DNA of 64,000 bases from contig NZ_BPRA01000003.1 of assembly GCF_022179645.1 (NCBI RefSeq), positions 124,001-188,000 of the forward strand. The letters run 5' to 3'. The first letter of the stretch is position 1. Each line of letters begins with the position of its first letter. The notes under the pieces are model-generated. The model saw only the letters and a program-made list of their open reading frames with translations. It was not told where the DNA came from and made no database searches. A program made the translations under genes and the position numbers. Source of the DNA: Methylobacterium thuringiense (GTDB lineage Bacteria > Pseudomonadota > Alphaproteobacteria > Rhizobiales > Beijerinckiaceae). Shown piece by piece: positions 38,177 to 49,688 of the stretch.

Positions 38177-38551
38177 ATGCGCCTCGTTTCCTCGCGCGCC
38201 AGCAAGCTTCTCGCGGCGGCCGCCCTCGCTTCCCTGCTCGCCGCTTGCCAGTCCGGCCGCACGCAGGTCGCCTCGCTCGAAGGCTACACGCCCGATCCGG
38301 CGCTGAAGACTGCCTCCAAGAGCAACCTCAAGGGCCGCGTCAGCCACGCCTGCGTCATTACCCAGGCCCGTTCGCAGAAGGTGCCCGAGGCCTCCGTCGA
38401 GCAGCCCTGCGGCTGCTATGCCGACCGCACGCTCAGCACCCTCGACAGCGGCGAGATCCAGTCCTACCGCGCAACCGGCTACTTCAACGAAAGCGCCAAG
38501 GCGAAGGCCCTCAACGCCCTCGACAGCTGCAAGCTGCCGCGCCCGGCCTGA
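38177..38551 (+). CDS. Small putative lipoprotein of unknown function
   Basis: A 124-residue protein with a lipoprotein signal peptide: basic start, hydrophobic LLAAAALASLLAAC and lipobox LAAC at Cys24. The mature part has four more Cys, in SHACVI, PCGCY and DSCKL, which may form disulfides in the periplasm. Probably anchored in the outer or inner membrane. No family recognised. A pair of GC-rich hairpins follows. Confidence 0.75.
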   Translation: MRLVSSRASKLLAAAALASLLAACQSGRTQVASLEGYTPDPALKTASKSNLKGRVSHACVITQARSQKVPEASVEQPCGCYADRTLSTLDSGEIQSYRATGYFNESAKAKALNALDSCKLPRPA

Positions 38552-38557
38552 ACCGTT

Positions 38558-38601
38558 GCGGGGCGCTGCCCCGCGCCCCGCCGAAGGGCCGAGCCCTTCG
38601 G
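38558..38601. terminator. Two GC-rich hairpins between convergent genes
   Basis: GCGGGGCG and CCGCGCCCCGC (38558-38580) form one stem; CCGAAGGGC (38581-38589) and GCCCTTCGG (38593-38601) form a perfect second one with a 3-base loop. They lie between the lipoprotein gene and purN, which converge, and may serve both. Confidence 0.55.
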
Positions 38602-38611
38602 AATCTCCGGG

Positions 38612-39265
38612 TTAGAGCGAGTGCAGGGCGCCTTCGGTGCCTTGCCCGGTGGCGAAGGCGACGCGGCCTCCCTCAAGCGGCGCGCGGCCAGACGCGACCA
38701 GCGCCAGCGCCTTCGGATAGAGCCGGTGCTCTTGCACGATGACGCGGGCGGCGAGGCTGTCCGCATCGTCGCCGGCTAGGACCGGCACGGCCGCCTGGGC
38801 GATGATCGGCCCGGCATCGAGCTCCGGCACCACGTAATGCACCGTGCAGCCATGGAGGCGAACACCCGCCGCGAGCGCCTGCTCGTGCGTCTGCGCGCCG
38901 CGAAACAGCGGCAGCAGGGAGGGATGGATGTTGATCATCCGCCCGGCCCAGGCCTCGACGAAGCCGGCGGAAAAGATCCGCATGAAGCCGGCGAGGCAGA
39001 CGAGTTCGGTCCCGGCCTCGCGTAGCGCCGTGTCCAGCGCGGCATCGAAGCTCTCTCGACTCTCGAACGTTTTGTGGTCGATCGCCTGCGTCGGGATGCC
39101 GGCCTCGGCCGCGCGTGCCAGACCGGCCGCATCTGGCCGGTTGGAAAGCACCAGCACGATCTCGGCCGGGTAATCCGCTGCCTTCGCCGCCTCGATCACC
39201 GACACCATGTTCGAGCCGCGCCCCGAGATCAGGATTGCGACCCGTTTTTTTCGGTGTTCGCTCAT
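38612..39265 (-). CDS. purN: Phosphoribosylglycinamide formyltransferase PurN
   Basis: A 217-residue enzyme of purine synthesis using 10-formyl-THF to formylate GAR. RVAILISGRGSNM at the N-terminus, FMRIFSAGFV, the catalytic block INIHPSLLPLFRG with Asn and His, and HYVVPELDAGPII with Asp are all present. The ATG at 39265 (MSEHRKKR) is chosen over an upstream start. It follows purM in the same direction, but a palindromic element separates them. Confidence 0.96.
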   Translation of the reverse strand: MSEHRKKRVAILISGRGSNMVSVIEAAKAADYPAEIVLVLSNRPDAAGLARAAEAGIPTQAIDHKTFESRESFDAALDTALREAGTELVCLAGFMRIFSAGFVEAWAGRMINIHPSLLPLFRGAQTHEQALAAGVRLHGCTVHYVVPELDAGPIIAQAAVPVLAGDDADSLAARVIVQEHRLYPKALALVASGRAPLEGGRVAFATGQGTEGALHSL

Positions 39266-39300
39266 GCGGAGGCCGCACGGGAGAAGCAATCACCAACGGG

Positions 39301-39414
39301 CTCTCCTCCCCCTTGTGGGAAGGAGTTGGAGGTGGGGTTGGATCCGCTGGACTCCGCCTGAGGCAGGCGAAACCGCCCCCACCCTCGATCCCTCCCCACA
39401 AGGGGGAGGGAAGG
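39301..39414. repeat. Long inverted repeat element between purM and purN
   Basis: Arms of about 41 bases: the left (39301-39341) includes CTCCCCCTTGTGGGAAGGAG and the right (39374-39414) includes CCCTCCCCACAAGGGGGAG. By eye, roughly three quarters of arm positions pair. It resembles the TTGTGGGGAGGG-type palindromes dispersed between genes in Rhizobiales. Confidence 0.75.
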
Positions 39415-39428
39415 CGAGTCTCCCACCA

Positions 39429-40496
39429 TCACAGCGCCAGCGATCCAGTAAACGTCACGGGCTCCGGTCCACGCTCGGTGATAAGGCCGAGCCGCACCGG
39501 CGTCTCGCCGGCCTGGGCGAGGGCGCCGGCCACCGCGTCCACGGCGTCTGCGGCAACCACCACCACCATGCCGATGCCGCAGTTGAAGGTGCGCAGCATT
39601 TCGGCCTGCGAGACGCCGCCCTCCTTGGAGAGCCAGCCGAAGACCGGCGGTACCGCGATCGCGGAGAGGTCGATCTCGATGCCGACGCCGTCGGGCAGGA
39701 CGCGGGGCAGGTTGTCGGGAAATCCGCCGCCGGTGATGTGGGCCAGCGCCCGCACGCCGCCGGCGCGCTTCATCGCGGCGAGCAGGGCCTTCACGTAGAT
39801 CCGCGTCGGCTCCAGCAGCGCCTCGCCGAGCGTCCGGCCGGGGGCGAACGGCGCGGGGGCGTCCCATGCGAGGCCGCTGCGCTCGACGATGCGGCGCACC
39901 AGCGAGAACCCGTTCGAGTGGACGCCGGAGGAGCCGAGCCCGAGCACCGCGTCGCCGGGCTGGATGCCGGGGCGCGGCAGCAGCGTGCCGCGCTCGGCCG
40001 CGCCGACCGCGAAGCCGGCGAGGTCGTAATCCTCGTTGGCGTAGAGGCCGGGCATCTCGGCGGTCTCGCCGCCGATCAGCGCGCAGCCCGCCCGACGGCA
40101 GCCCTCGGCGATGCCGCGCACGATGTCCGCGCCGACGCCCGGCACCAGCTTGCCGGTGGCGTAGTAGTCGAGGAAGAACAGCGGCTCGGCGCCCTGCACG
40201 ATGATGTCGTTTACGCACATGGCGACGAGGTCGATGCCGATGGTGTCGTGGCGCCCGGTCTCGATGGCGATCTTCACCTTGGTGCCGACGCCGTCATTCG
40301 CCGCCACCAGGATCGGGTCCTTGAAGCCGGCGGCCTTGAGGTCGAACAGGCCGCCGAAGCCGCCGATCTCGGCATCCGCCCCGGGCCGGCGCGTGGCCCG
40401 CACCAGCGGCTTGATCGTCTCGACCAACGCGTTGCCGGCGTCGATATCGACGCCGGCCTGCGCGTAGGTCAGCCCGTCTTGATCTGCGGCCGTCAT
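39429..40496 (-). CDS. purM: Phosphoribosylformylglycinamidine cyclo-ligase PurM
   Basis: A 355-residue ATP-dependent enzyme forming AIR from FGAM. Family text is clear: [76 protein letters not shown] and [13 protein letters not shown]. The ATG at 40496 has GGACGGAGAG upstream; the longer open frame is not supported. purM-purN next to hdaA and ppk is a common alphaproteobacterial order. Confidence 0.97.
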   Translation of the reverse strand: MTAADQDGLTYAQAGVDIDAGNALVETIKPLVRATRRPGADAEIGGFGGLFDLKAAGFKDPILVAANDGVGTKVKIAIETGRHDTIGIDLVAMCVNDIIVQGAEPLFFLDYYATGKLVPGVGADIVRGIAEGCRRAGCALIGGETAEMPGLYANEDYDLAGFAVGAAERGTLLPRPGIQPGDAVLGLGSSGVHSNGFSLVRRIVERSGLAWDAPAPFAPGRTLGEALLEPTRIYVKALLAAMKRAGGVRALAHITGGGFPDNLPRVLPDGVGIEIDLSAIAVPPVFGWLSKEGGVSQAEMLRTFNCGIGMVVVVAADAVDAVAGALAQAGETPVRLGLITERGPEPVTFTGSLAL

Positions 40497-40867
40497 CGGC
40501 TCTCCGTCCTCGTGTTGGAGCCTCTTTAGCCGATTTTGCCCGGCATCCACCCCATCCTGCGCACAATCGCCGAGATCGCTGTCGACAACGCTCGGTGGGT
40601 TCGGCCGCCGATCCGCGGCACCGACACTACCTGCTTTGTTGAGCGGCGCCGCGAACGGCTTCGCCGATCTCGCCAGCCCCTTTTGTGGGAGCACGACCGA
40701 CATCTGGTTGCCGACCGGATCGCAGATCATGGCCTTCGCATGAATCCGAAGAAATCGGCCGGGTATCGGTTCCCCGAACGGCCGCCGTCATCCTGGGCTT
40801 GCCTTGACCGGCAAAACCGGCTTCCCACTCTCCGTCTCGTTAACGGTCGAGCTGCGGGGGAGCCGGG
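40497..40867. other. Divergent gap between purM and the AI-2E family gene
   Basis: About 370 bases that should contain promoters for both directions. No palindrome, repeat or coding signal stood out. Confidence 0.5.
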
Positions 40868-41959
40868 ATGCGCACCAGGGCAATCATCGGTCTCCTGATC
40901 CTCGGGGTCCTGGTCTTCCTGCTCTATTCGCTGCGGGAGGTGATGCTGCCCTTCGTGGCGGGTCTGGCGCTCGCCTACCTGCTCGATCCCCTGGCAGACC
41001 GGCTGGAGCGGCTCGGCGTCGGGCGGCTTGCCGCGACGCTGATCATCCTGGCCGGCTTCGTCGTCGGACTGATCATGCTGCTGATCATCGTCGTGCCGCT
41101 GGCCGCCGGGCAGATCGCCTCGCTGGTCAACGCACTGCCGGGCATGGTCTCGAAGCTCCAGGGCATCATCGTCGAGCGGGTCGGGCCGGTGCTGCAAAAG
41201 ATCGGCGGCACCGACGTCGTCAGCGAGCTGCAGAGCTCGGTCGGTTCGCTGGTGGGGCAGGGCGGAACCTGGTTCCTCGCCTTCCTCGGCTCGATCTGGT
41301 CGGGCAGCCAGGCGCTGGTCTCGATCGCCTCACTTCTCGTGATCACCCCCGTCGTGGCGTTCTACCTGCTGCACGACTGGGACCGGATGATCGCCGGCCT
41401 CGACGGCTGGGTGCCGCCGCGCCATCGCGACACCACGCGCCGGCTCGCCGCCGAGATCGACAACGCCGTCACCGGATTCGTGCGCGGGCAATCCCTGGTC
41501 TGCCTGATCCTCGGCACCTTCTACGCCGTCGGGCTGTTTGCGGTCGGGCTGAACTTCGGCGTGCTGATCGGGCTGATCTCGGGCTTCCTGACCTTCATCC
41601 CCTTCGTCGGCAGCCTCACCGGCTTCCTGCTCTCGCTCGGCGTCGCGCTGGTGCAGTGGTGGCCGACCGGCGACTGGCTGCATATCGGCCTCACCGTCGG
41701 CGTGTTCCTGGTCGGCCAGTTCCTCGAAGGCAACGTCATCTCGCCGAAGCTCGTCGGCGATTCCGTCGGGCTGCATCCGGTCTGGCTGATGTTCGCGTTG
41801 CTCGCCTTCGGCACGCTGTTCGGCTTCGTCGGCCTGCTGCTGGCCGTGCCGGTGGCGGCCTCGATCGGCGTGGTCGTTCGATTCGGCGTCGAGCAGTATC
41901 TGCAGAGCCGGCTCTACACCTCGGAAGAGCCGGTGCTGCTGGCAGAGCCGGAGGAGTAG
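40868..41959 (+). CDS. AI-2E family (PerM-like) membrane transporter
   Basis: A 363-residue inner-membrane protein. An N-terminal helix pair (IIGLLILGVLVFLLYSLREV and LPFVAGLALAYLLDPLADRL) is followed by a soluble amphipathic stretch and a second membrane group ending FVGLLLAVPVAASIGVVVRF. The motifs TPVVAFYLLHDWDRM and PFVGSLTGFLLSLGVAL fit the family. Members export small molecules or ions; the substrate here is unknown. GGGGGAG precedes the ATG. In relatives it lies directly before hdaA; here a cytochrome gene intervenes on the other strand. Confidence 0.88.
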   Translation: MRTRAIIGLLILGVLVFLLYSLREVMLPFVAGLALAYLLDPLADRLERLGVGRLAATLIILAGFVVGLIMLLIIVVPLAAGQIASLVNALPGMVSKLQGIIVERVGPVLQKIGGTDVVSELQSSVGSLVGQGGTWFLAFLGSIWSGSQALVSIASLLVITPVVAFYLLHDWDRMIAGLDGWVPPRHRDTTRRLAAEIDNAVTGFVRGQSLVCLILGTFYAVGLFAVGLNFGVLIGLISGFLTFIPFVGSLTGFLLSLGVALVQWWPTGDWLHIGLTVGVFLVGQFLEGNVISPKLVGDSVGLHPVWLMFALLAFGTLFGFVGLLLAVPVAASIGVVVRFGVEQYLQSRLYTSEEPVLLAEPEE

Positions 41960-41973
41960 CCTCTGCGAGACGT

Positions 41974-43518
41974 TTACGGGCTCGGCAGCGGACCGCCATC
42001 CGGACCCGGCGTCCCGAAGGTCGAGACGGCGTCGATCGACTTGCGTTGCAGCACCTGCCAGCGGGCGAGCTGCGTGCAGAGCGAGGGTGTCTCCTGCGGC
42101 GCGCCGGCGCCCGGAGGCCGGGCCGCGCAACGCAGGGAGACGTAGTTCTGTAGGCTCATCGAGAGCTGCAGGGACGAATCCGACGAGTAGAGCTGGGTGT
42201 CGCTGAACACCACGCCCGAGACGACGTTCGCCTGGTACATCATCCGCAGGCTCTGCTCGGTCTGCGGCCGGCGCTCGGCGTCGAGGCCGAGCAGCGTGCC
42301 GTTGGCGGAAAACTCCGGCAGGATCGCCACGTTCGGGAAGCCCGCCGTCTGGTGGCATCCCATGCAGGAGGCCTTGGCGTTGTCGACGGGGCCGGCGAGT
42401 CGCCCGCCATAGCCGAGATGGTTGAAGTTGAGCGGCGCGTTCGTCAGCTCCTTCAGGGCCTGCGGGTTGATCCATTGCTCGGTGAGCTTGGACTGATCGC
42501 AGGGTCCGTTCGGCCCCGTGCAAGTCTCGGCGAAGGTGGCCTTGGGCGAGTTGCCCCATTGGAGGCCCAGCGGCACCATCCGCTTCCAGGGCGTGTCGCC
42601 CCGGGCGTTGCCGTCATAGCCGAAGGTGCCGAGCAGCCAGCCCGTGGTGCTGCGCGCGTCGCGGACCGACACGTCGATCTGGATCATGCGGATCGTACTG
42701 ATCTCGCGCTTGAACCGCTCGATCGGCCCGGCATTGCGCCAGCGCGGATCGTCGTTGACGAAGACGTCGGCCTTCCATTCGAGGGCGTTCTTCACGGTGG
42801 GAAGCTGATCCTCCGTGACGGTGGAGAACAGCAGCTTGATGATGAAGGCGCCGTCAGGGAACGTGTTGAGCGCGGTCGGGTCGGGGTTCAGCGCGCCGGG
42901 TTTCGGGTCGTCCGGATTGCAATAGACCTGCCCGATGCCGAAGGCGGCGCGGTCGTTGAAATAGGCGCCCGACCAGGTGTCGACGAAATCGCGCTGCAGG
43001 GTGCTCAGCGTGTTGCCCGACGAGTCGAACTCGTGGGTGAAACCGTGGACGAATTCACGTCCGTCGGTGCCGGGCCAGTCCGAGGCGACCTCGGTGTTCC
43101 AGTCCATCCACGGCATGCCGTACCATTTGCGGACTTTATTGTCCTCGACGTAGAAGTCGACGTCGACATTGCCCTCCAGGCCGTAATCGAGAAGCGCCTG
43201 CAGGTAGGCCCTCGGATCGACCGGCCCGCCATCCTTGAAATCGATCTTTTGCCACGGAAGCTTTTCCGCGGGCGGCAGCTGATTGGGATAGTCCTGGCTG
43301 AGCTTGTACACCCGGCCGCGATAGTTAGGCGCGGGGTCGCCGCCCTGGCCCTCGCGATAGTAGTTCGCGAATTTTCCCCGGACGCAGTCCTTGCGGGCGA
43401 GATGATTGCGGACCTCGTCGGTCGTGGCGGAGGCTTGCATGGTGCCGAGACAGACGCTGGTGGCGAGTATCACGATCGCCTGTGCGGCCAGCAGGAAACC
43501 GTGCCGTGGTCGTGCCAT
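41974..43518 (-). CDS. Large exported monohaem cytochrome-like protein
   Basis: A 514-residue protein. The ATG at 43518 has GGGAGAGG 5 bases upstream and a signal peptide (LLAAQAIVILATSVCLGTMQASA). One haem c motif, CMGCH, lies at residues 385-389, with later Met residues that could be axial ligands. The long N-terminal part (about 40-370) has no motif I recognise; it includes DDPRWRNAGPIERFKREIS and several Trp-rich stretches. It may be an oxidoreductase with a catalytic front domain and a haem tail. It lies between the AI-2E family gene and hdaA on the opposite strand. Confidence 0.72.
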   Translation of the reverse strand: MARPRHGFLLAAQAIVILATSVCLGTMQASATTDEVRNHLARKDCVRGKFANYYREGQGGDPAPNYRGRVYKLSQDYPNQLPPAEKLPWQKIDFKDGGPVDPRAYLQALLDYGLEGNVDVDFYVEDNKVRKWYGMPWMDWNTEVASDWPGTDGREFVHGFTHEFDSSGNTLSTLQRDFVDTWSGAYFNDRAAFGIGQVYCNPDDPKPGALNPDPTALNTFPDGAFIIKLLFSTVTEDQLPTVKNALEWKADVFVNDDPRWRNAGPIERFKREISTIRMIQIDVSVRDARSTTGWLLGTFGYDGNARGDTPWKRMVPLGLQWGNSPKATFAETCTGPNGPCDQSKLTEQWINPQALKELTNAPLNFNHLGYGGRLAGPVDNAKASCMGCHQTAGFPNVAILPEFSANGTLLGLDAERRPQTEQSLRMMYQANVVSGVVFSDTQLYSSDSSLQLSMSLQNYVSLRCAARPPGAGAPQETPSLCTQLARWQVLQRKSIDAVSTFGTPGPDGGPLPSP

Positions 43519-43737
43519 GTCGCCTCTCCCGAAAATCAGTCCCCGATTTGGAAGTGGAGTCGTTAAGACTTGGCTTTGCGCTGTTTCGGCCCTCTGGAGC
43601 ATTTTGAAATTCTAATTTTATGCAATTTCCGCCGTATCGCGTACAGGCTCGGCCCGACGATTGCTCCGAACGGCTGCTGATGACGCGCAGGCAACGCGCG
43701 CGAATTTCGCAACGGATCGGGTGTATAAGCCCGTCCC

Positions 43738-44466
43738 ATGCGCGACAAAGCTCCGCCGAAGCAGCTCACCTTCGACCTGCCCCTCGACCCGCGCTACGGC
43801 CGCGAGGATTTTCTCGTCGGCCCGGCCAACGAGACGGCCTACGGCCTGGTCGAGGCCTGGCCCGACTGGCCGGACACGGTGCTTCTGCTGCAGGGACCGG
43901 CCGGCAGCGGCAAGAGCCACCTCGCCTCGATCTGGGCGACGCGCGCCCATGCCTGGACCGTGTCCGCCGGCACGCTGCAGGCCGATCAGGTCAGGCATCT
44001 CGTCTCGAACGGCGCCCTGGTGATCGAGGATGTCGACCGCCCGGCGGATCGTGACGAGTCCTCACTGTTCCACCTGCTCAATCTCGCCCGCGAGCGGAAA
44101 TGCCCGGTGATGATCACCGGAGCGGGCCCGGTCGACGGCTTCGGCCTCAAGGTGGCGGACCTGCGCTCGCGGCTGCGCCTCGCGCCGCGCGTCGAGATCC
44201 TGCCGCCGGACGACGCCCTGCTGCGCGCGGTCATCGTCAAGCTCTTCGTCGACCGGCAGATCGTGGTGGACCTCGCCGTTGTCGAAGCGGTCGCCCTACG
44301 CATCGACCGCTCGCTGGCCCGTGCCCGCGACGTGGTCGCCGAACTCGACCGCGACGCCCTCGGCCGCGGCCGGCGGATCACCAAGCCGTTGGCTCTGGCG
44401 GTGCTCGACCGGCTCGGCATGGCCGAGACCGGGGACGACGCCGACGGGGCGGATGACGAGGCCTGA
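43738..44466 (+). CDS. hdaA: DnaA regulatory inactivator HdaA
   Basis: A 242-residue AAA+ protein like DnaA domain III, without the DnaA DNA-binding domain. QLTFDLPLDPRYGREDFLVG opens with a QLxFDL clamp-binding box. Walker A is GPAGSGKSH, Walker B is ALVIEDVDRP, and RLRLAPRVEI is the sensor/arginine-finger region. With the beta clamp it should stimulate DnaA-ATP hydrolysis and prevent over-initiation. It precedes ppk, typical of Rhizobiales, with brnTA and one small gene in between. Confidence 0.92.
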   Translation: MRDKAPPKQLTFDLPLDPRYGREDFLVGPANETAYGLVEAWPDWPDTVLLLQGPAGSGKSHLASIWATRAHAWTVSAGTLQADQVRHLVSNGALVIEDVDRPADRDESSLFHLLNLARERKCPVMITGAGPVDGFGLKVADLRSRLRLAPRVEILPPDDALLRAVIVKLFVDRQIVVDLAVVEAVALRIDRSLARARDVVAELDRDALGRGRRITKPLALAVLDRLGMAETGDDADGADDEA

Positions 44467-44562
44467 TGACCGCGGCTCTCCGACAGGGGTGATGCCGATC
44501 GGCCTTTTGTGTAACGCCTTTTAATCGTCGATCGCCGCGTTAAATGGCGTTGCGAATAATCG

Positions 44563-44815
44563 ATGGCGATCGTCTCGGATCCTGCGAAGCGCCAGAGACG
44601 CGCTCACCGAGGGGCGCCTCGGTTTCGACGATGCCGAGGTCGTTTTCGCCGGACCGACCTACACGTTCGAAGACACGCGCAAAGACTACGGCGAGGTCGG
44701 CAACATCACGATGGGGCTGTTTTTCGGCCGAATGGTCGTCGTTGGATGGATTCCACGGGGGTTGGATCGCCGTATTTTCCATGAGGAAAGCCAATGTCCG
44801 CGAGCAAACGCGCTT
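44563..44815 (+). pseudogene. brnT: Decayed BrnT toxin gene with two frameshifts
   Basis: Starting at ATG 44563, MAIVSDPAKRQ matches the BrnT N-terminus. After base 44601 the family text continues in the +1 frame (LGFDDAEVVFAGPTYTFEDT, then RKDYGEVGNITMGLFFGRMV). Near 44775-44781 it shifts again, to FSMRKANVREQTRF. Each piece is recognisable BrnT, the ribonuclease toxin of a type II system, but no single frame spans it, so the toxin is presumably inactive. The end coordinate is approximate and overlaps the antitoxin start, as in intact brnTA operons. Confidence 0.75.
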
Positions 44816-45132
44816 CACCCCGCTTCTCCGCCGATCGACCGATCGGAACGGACCTCGTTGCCTTGGATGCCCACGAGATCACGCCCGAGGAATACGAAGA
44901 ACTTCCCGAGATTACCGACGAGATGATCGAACGCGCCGATTTCCACATCGGCGGCAAACTCATCAGGCGCGGCCGCGGGCGGCCCAAGATCGAACGGCCG
45001 AAGCGGCAGGTCACGCTGCGTCTCGATGCCGACGTCCTGGATGGCATCCGTGCGACCGGTGCCGGCTGGCATGGCCGGGTCAATCAGGCGCTTCGGGATT
45101 GGCTGGCGGCTTCGCCTCGCGAGCGGGACTGA
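44794..45132 (+). CDS. brnA: BrnA-like antitoxin
   Basis: A 112-residue protein. TPEEYEELPEITDEMIERAD is the typical BrnA front, and RQVTLRLDADVLDGIRATGA followed by GWHGRVNQALRDWL is the ribbon-helix-helix DNA-binding domain. The ATG at 44794 has GAGGAAAG upstream. BrnA normally neutralises BrnT and represses the brnTA promoter. Here the frame is intact although its toxin partner is broken, so it may persist as a solo regulator. Confidence 0.87.
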   Translation: MSASKRASPRFSADRPIGTDLVALDAHEITPEEYEELPEITDEMIERADFHIGGKLIRRGRGRPKIERPKRQVTLRLDADVLDGIRATGAGWHGRVNQALRDWLAASPRERD

Positions 45133-45187
45133 CCGTTACCGATCACTCTGGGCTCGTGCCCGCGACACGAAACGAGGATCGGACCTC

Positions 45188-45652
45188 ATGACCTCTGATC
45201 TGCCGAGCCGTCTGTATCGCCGCGTCTGCTCCGTCGGCTTCGTCCTGCTCCTGGCCGCCCTCCCTGCCCGCGCCGAGGATCCAGCGCCACTCCTCGACAA
45301 TTGGAAGGACCTGCGCGCCGCCTTCGTGCGCTGCTGGACGGTGCCCAAGGGGACCGAGGGCTCGGTGGTCGCGTTCCGCTTCCTGTTCGCGCCGAATGGC
45401 GGCCTGCGCGGCCCGCCGATGGTCATGGCCAAGATCCTGAAAGGCGACGACGACGCGAAGAAGCGCTACGAAGCAGCGGCCTACCTCACGCTCGACCGCT
45501 GCCTGCCGATCCGGGTGACGCCGGGCTTCAAGGCGGTGATGGGCGAGTCGCTGCTGCTGCTGCGTCTGGTGAACACGCGCCGCGAGCCCGCCCCGAATCT
45601 CGGCCCTGCCATGACGATCTTCGCCGAGGAGGCGAAGGCGGAAGGGGAGTAG
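45188..45652 (+). CDS. Exported protein of unknown function (possible TonB C-terminal-like fold)
   Basis: A 154-residue protein with a signal peptide (VCSVGFVLLLAALPARA). The mature part includes FVRCWTVPKGTEGSVVAFRF, FAPNGGLRGPPMVM, ARKYEA-like helix text and TLDRCLPIRVTPGF. The alternation of strands with two Cys resembles TonB C-terminal domains (the phrase LDRCLP followed by a Pro-rich segment), but I am not sure. The ATG at 45188 follows a GAGGATCGG sequence. It lies between brnA and ppk. Confidence 0.7.
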   Translation: MTSDLPSRLYRRVCSVGFVLLLAALPARAEDPAPLLDNWKDLRAAFVRCWTVPKGTEGSVVAFRFLFAPNGGLRGPPMVMAKILKGDDDAKKRYEAAAYLTLDRCLPIRVTPGFKAVMGESLLLLRLVNTRREPAPNLGPAMTIFAEEAKAEGE

Positions 45653-45765
45653 CCTTCCGGCCGTCGCGGCGCAGCGGCATTGGCCGCTCTGTCGCAAAAA
45701 CGTCATATGGCATAGCTCGGCCCGTGCTACGGCACCGCCCCGCGCGCAACTGAGGAGGCTGACCT

Positions 45766-48135
<2,370 letters not shown>

Positions 48136-48146
48136 AAGGGTGACGC

Positions 48147-49688
48147 ATGGGTCCGATTCGTTCTCACCTGACGCTCGCCCATTCCGCCGACATGCCCTTG
48201 CCCGACCGGCTCAAACCCGTTGCGATCATCGACATCGGGTCGAACTCGGTGCGGCTCGTCGCCTATGACGGGCTGACCCGTGCGCCGACGCCGCTCTACA
48301 ACGAGAAGGTCCTTTGCGGTCTCGGCCGGGGCGTCTTCTCGACGCGGCGGCTGAGCGACGAGGCCGTGCGCCGCGCGCTCCATGCGCTCGGCCGGTTCCG
48401 GGTGCTCTGCGACACCATGAAGATCGGACGGATCTTCGTGCTCGCCACGGCCGCCGCGCGCGACGCCGAGAACGGCCCCGCCTTCATCAAGGCGGCCGAG
48501 GATATTCTCGGCCAGGGCATCGAGCTTCTGTCGGGCCGGCGCGAGGCCGAATTGTCGGCGCTCGGCATCGTCTCGGGCTTCAACGGGCCGGACGGCGTCG
48601 TCGGCGATCTCGGTGGCGGCTCCCTCGAACTCGTCGACGTGCGCGGCTCGACGGTGGGCCAGGGCGTGACCATGCCGCTCGGCGGCCTCGCCCTGCAGGA
48701 TCTCTCCGGCGATTCCGCCAAGAAGGCCCGCAAGATCGCCCGCGAACATCTCAAGAAGGCCGAGCCTCAGCTCGAGATCATGCGCGGGCGCACCTTCTAC
48801 GCGGTCGGCGGCACTTGGCGCGCCCTGGCCAAGCTGCACATGGCCGCCCGCGGCTATGACCTCCACGTCATGCACGGCTACAGCGTCGAGCCGCAGGACA
48901 CGCTCGACTTCCTCGACATGGTCGAGAAGAACGAATCGAGCGCGTTGCAGGATGTGGAACTCGTGTCGGAGGCACGGCGGCCGCTGCTCGCCTACGGCGC
49001 GGTGGTGCTCGAAGAGATCATCAATGTCGGCCGGCCGCGCGAGGTCGCGATCTCGGCGCTCGGCGTCCGCGAGGGTTTGCTGTTCGAGCAGCTCGACCGC
49101 GAGACCCGGATGCTCGACCCGTTGATCGCCGGGGCGCAAGTGCTCAACGACCAGCGCGCGCGCTCTCCCGGCCACGGCGAGGAGCTGCGCGGCTGGACCG
49201 ACCGCTTCATCGCGACCCTCGACGGGCCGGAGACCACCGAGGAGCGCCGGCTGCGCCACGCCGCCTGCCTCCTGTCGGACATCAACTGGCGGGCGCATCC
49301 GGATTACCGGGGCGAGCAGGGCCTGAACGTGATCGCCAACGCGGCCTTCACCGGGATCGACCACCCCGGCCGCGCCTATCTCGCGCTGACCGGATATTTT
49401 CGCCACGAGGGCATCGCGCCGGAGAAGGCGAGCCAGATGCTGCGCGATCTCGCCGGTCCCCGCCTGCTGGAGCGCGCCCGCCTGATCGCCGCCCTGCAGC
49501 GCGTCGCCTTCCCGGTCACAGCCGGCATGGCGGGCGTGCTCCAGCGGACACCGCTCGCCGTCGAGGACGGCAAGATCGTGCTCAGGCTTCCGGCCGAATG
49601 GCGCCCCCTCGACGGCGAACGCCTGCTCAACCGCGTGCGCGGCCTCGGCCGCGTGATCGGCCTCGACGGCCGGGTCGAAGTCGGCTGA
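48147..49688 (+). CDS. ppx: Exopolyphosphatase / guanosine pentaphosphatase (Ppx/GppA)
   Basis: A 513-residue ASKHA-fold hydrolase that removes terminal phosphates from polyphosphate. VAIIDIGSNSVRLVAYDG, the catalytic region SGRREAELSALGIVSG with its Glu, VGDLGGGSLELVDV and FYAVGGTWRALAKL are present, plus an HD-like C-terminal region (about 330-513). An in-frame ATG at 48192 (MPLPDRLK) could be the true start. It is co-directional and near-contiguous with ppk. Confidence 0.95.
   Translation: MGPIRSHLTLAHSADMPLPDRLKPVAIIDIGSNSVRLVAYDGLTRAPTPLYNEKVLCGLGRGVFSTRRLSDEAVRRALHALGRFRVLCDTMKIGRIFVLATAAARDAENGPAFIKAAEDILGQGIELLSGRREAELSALGIVSGFNGPDGVVGDLGGGSLELVDVRGSTVGQGVTMPLGGLALQDLSGDSAKKARKIAREHLKKAEPQLEIMRGRTFYAVGGTWRALAKLHMAARGYDLHVMHGYSVEPQDTLDFLDMVEKNESSALQDVELVSEARRPLLAYGAVVLEEIINVGRPREVAISALGVREGLLFEQLDRETRMLDPLIAGAQVLNDQRARSPGHGEELRGWTDRFIATLDGPETTEERRLRHAACLLSDINWRAHPDYRGEQGLNVIANAAFTGIDHPGRAYLALTGYFRHEGIAPEKASQMLRDLAGPRLLERARLIAALQRVAFPVTAGMAGVLQRTPLAVEDGKIVLRLPAEWRPLDGERLLNRVRGLGRVIGLDGRVEVG

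Noticed and set aside
38181-38601. Possible CRISPR or other spaced repeat array
   Set aside because: Only two simple hairpins are present; no regularly spaced identical repeats were found here or elsewhere in the window.
42352-43566. 404-codon plus-strand frame opposite the monohaem cytochrome
   Set aside because: The minus strand has a signal peptide, strong ribosome site and haem motif; the plus frame has none of these.
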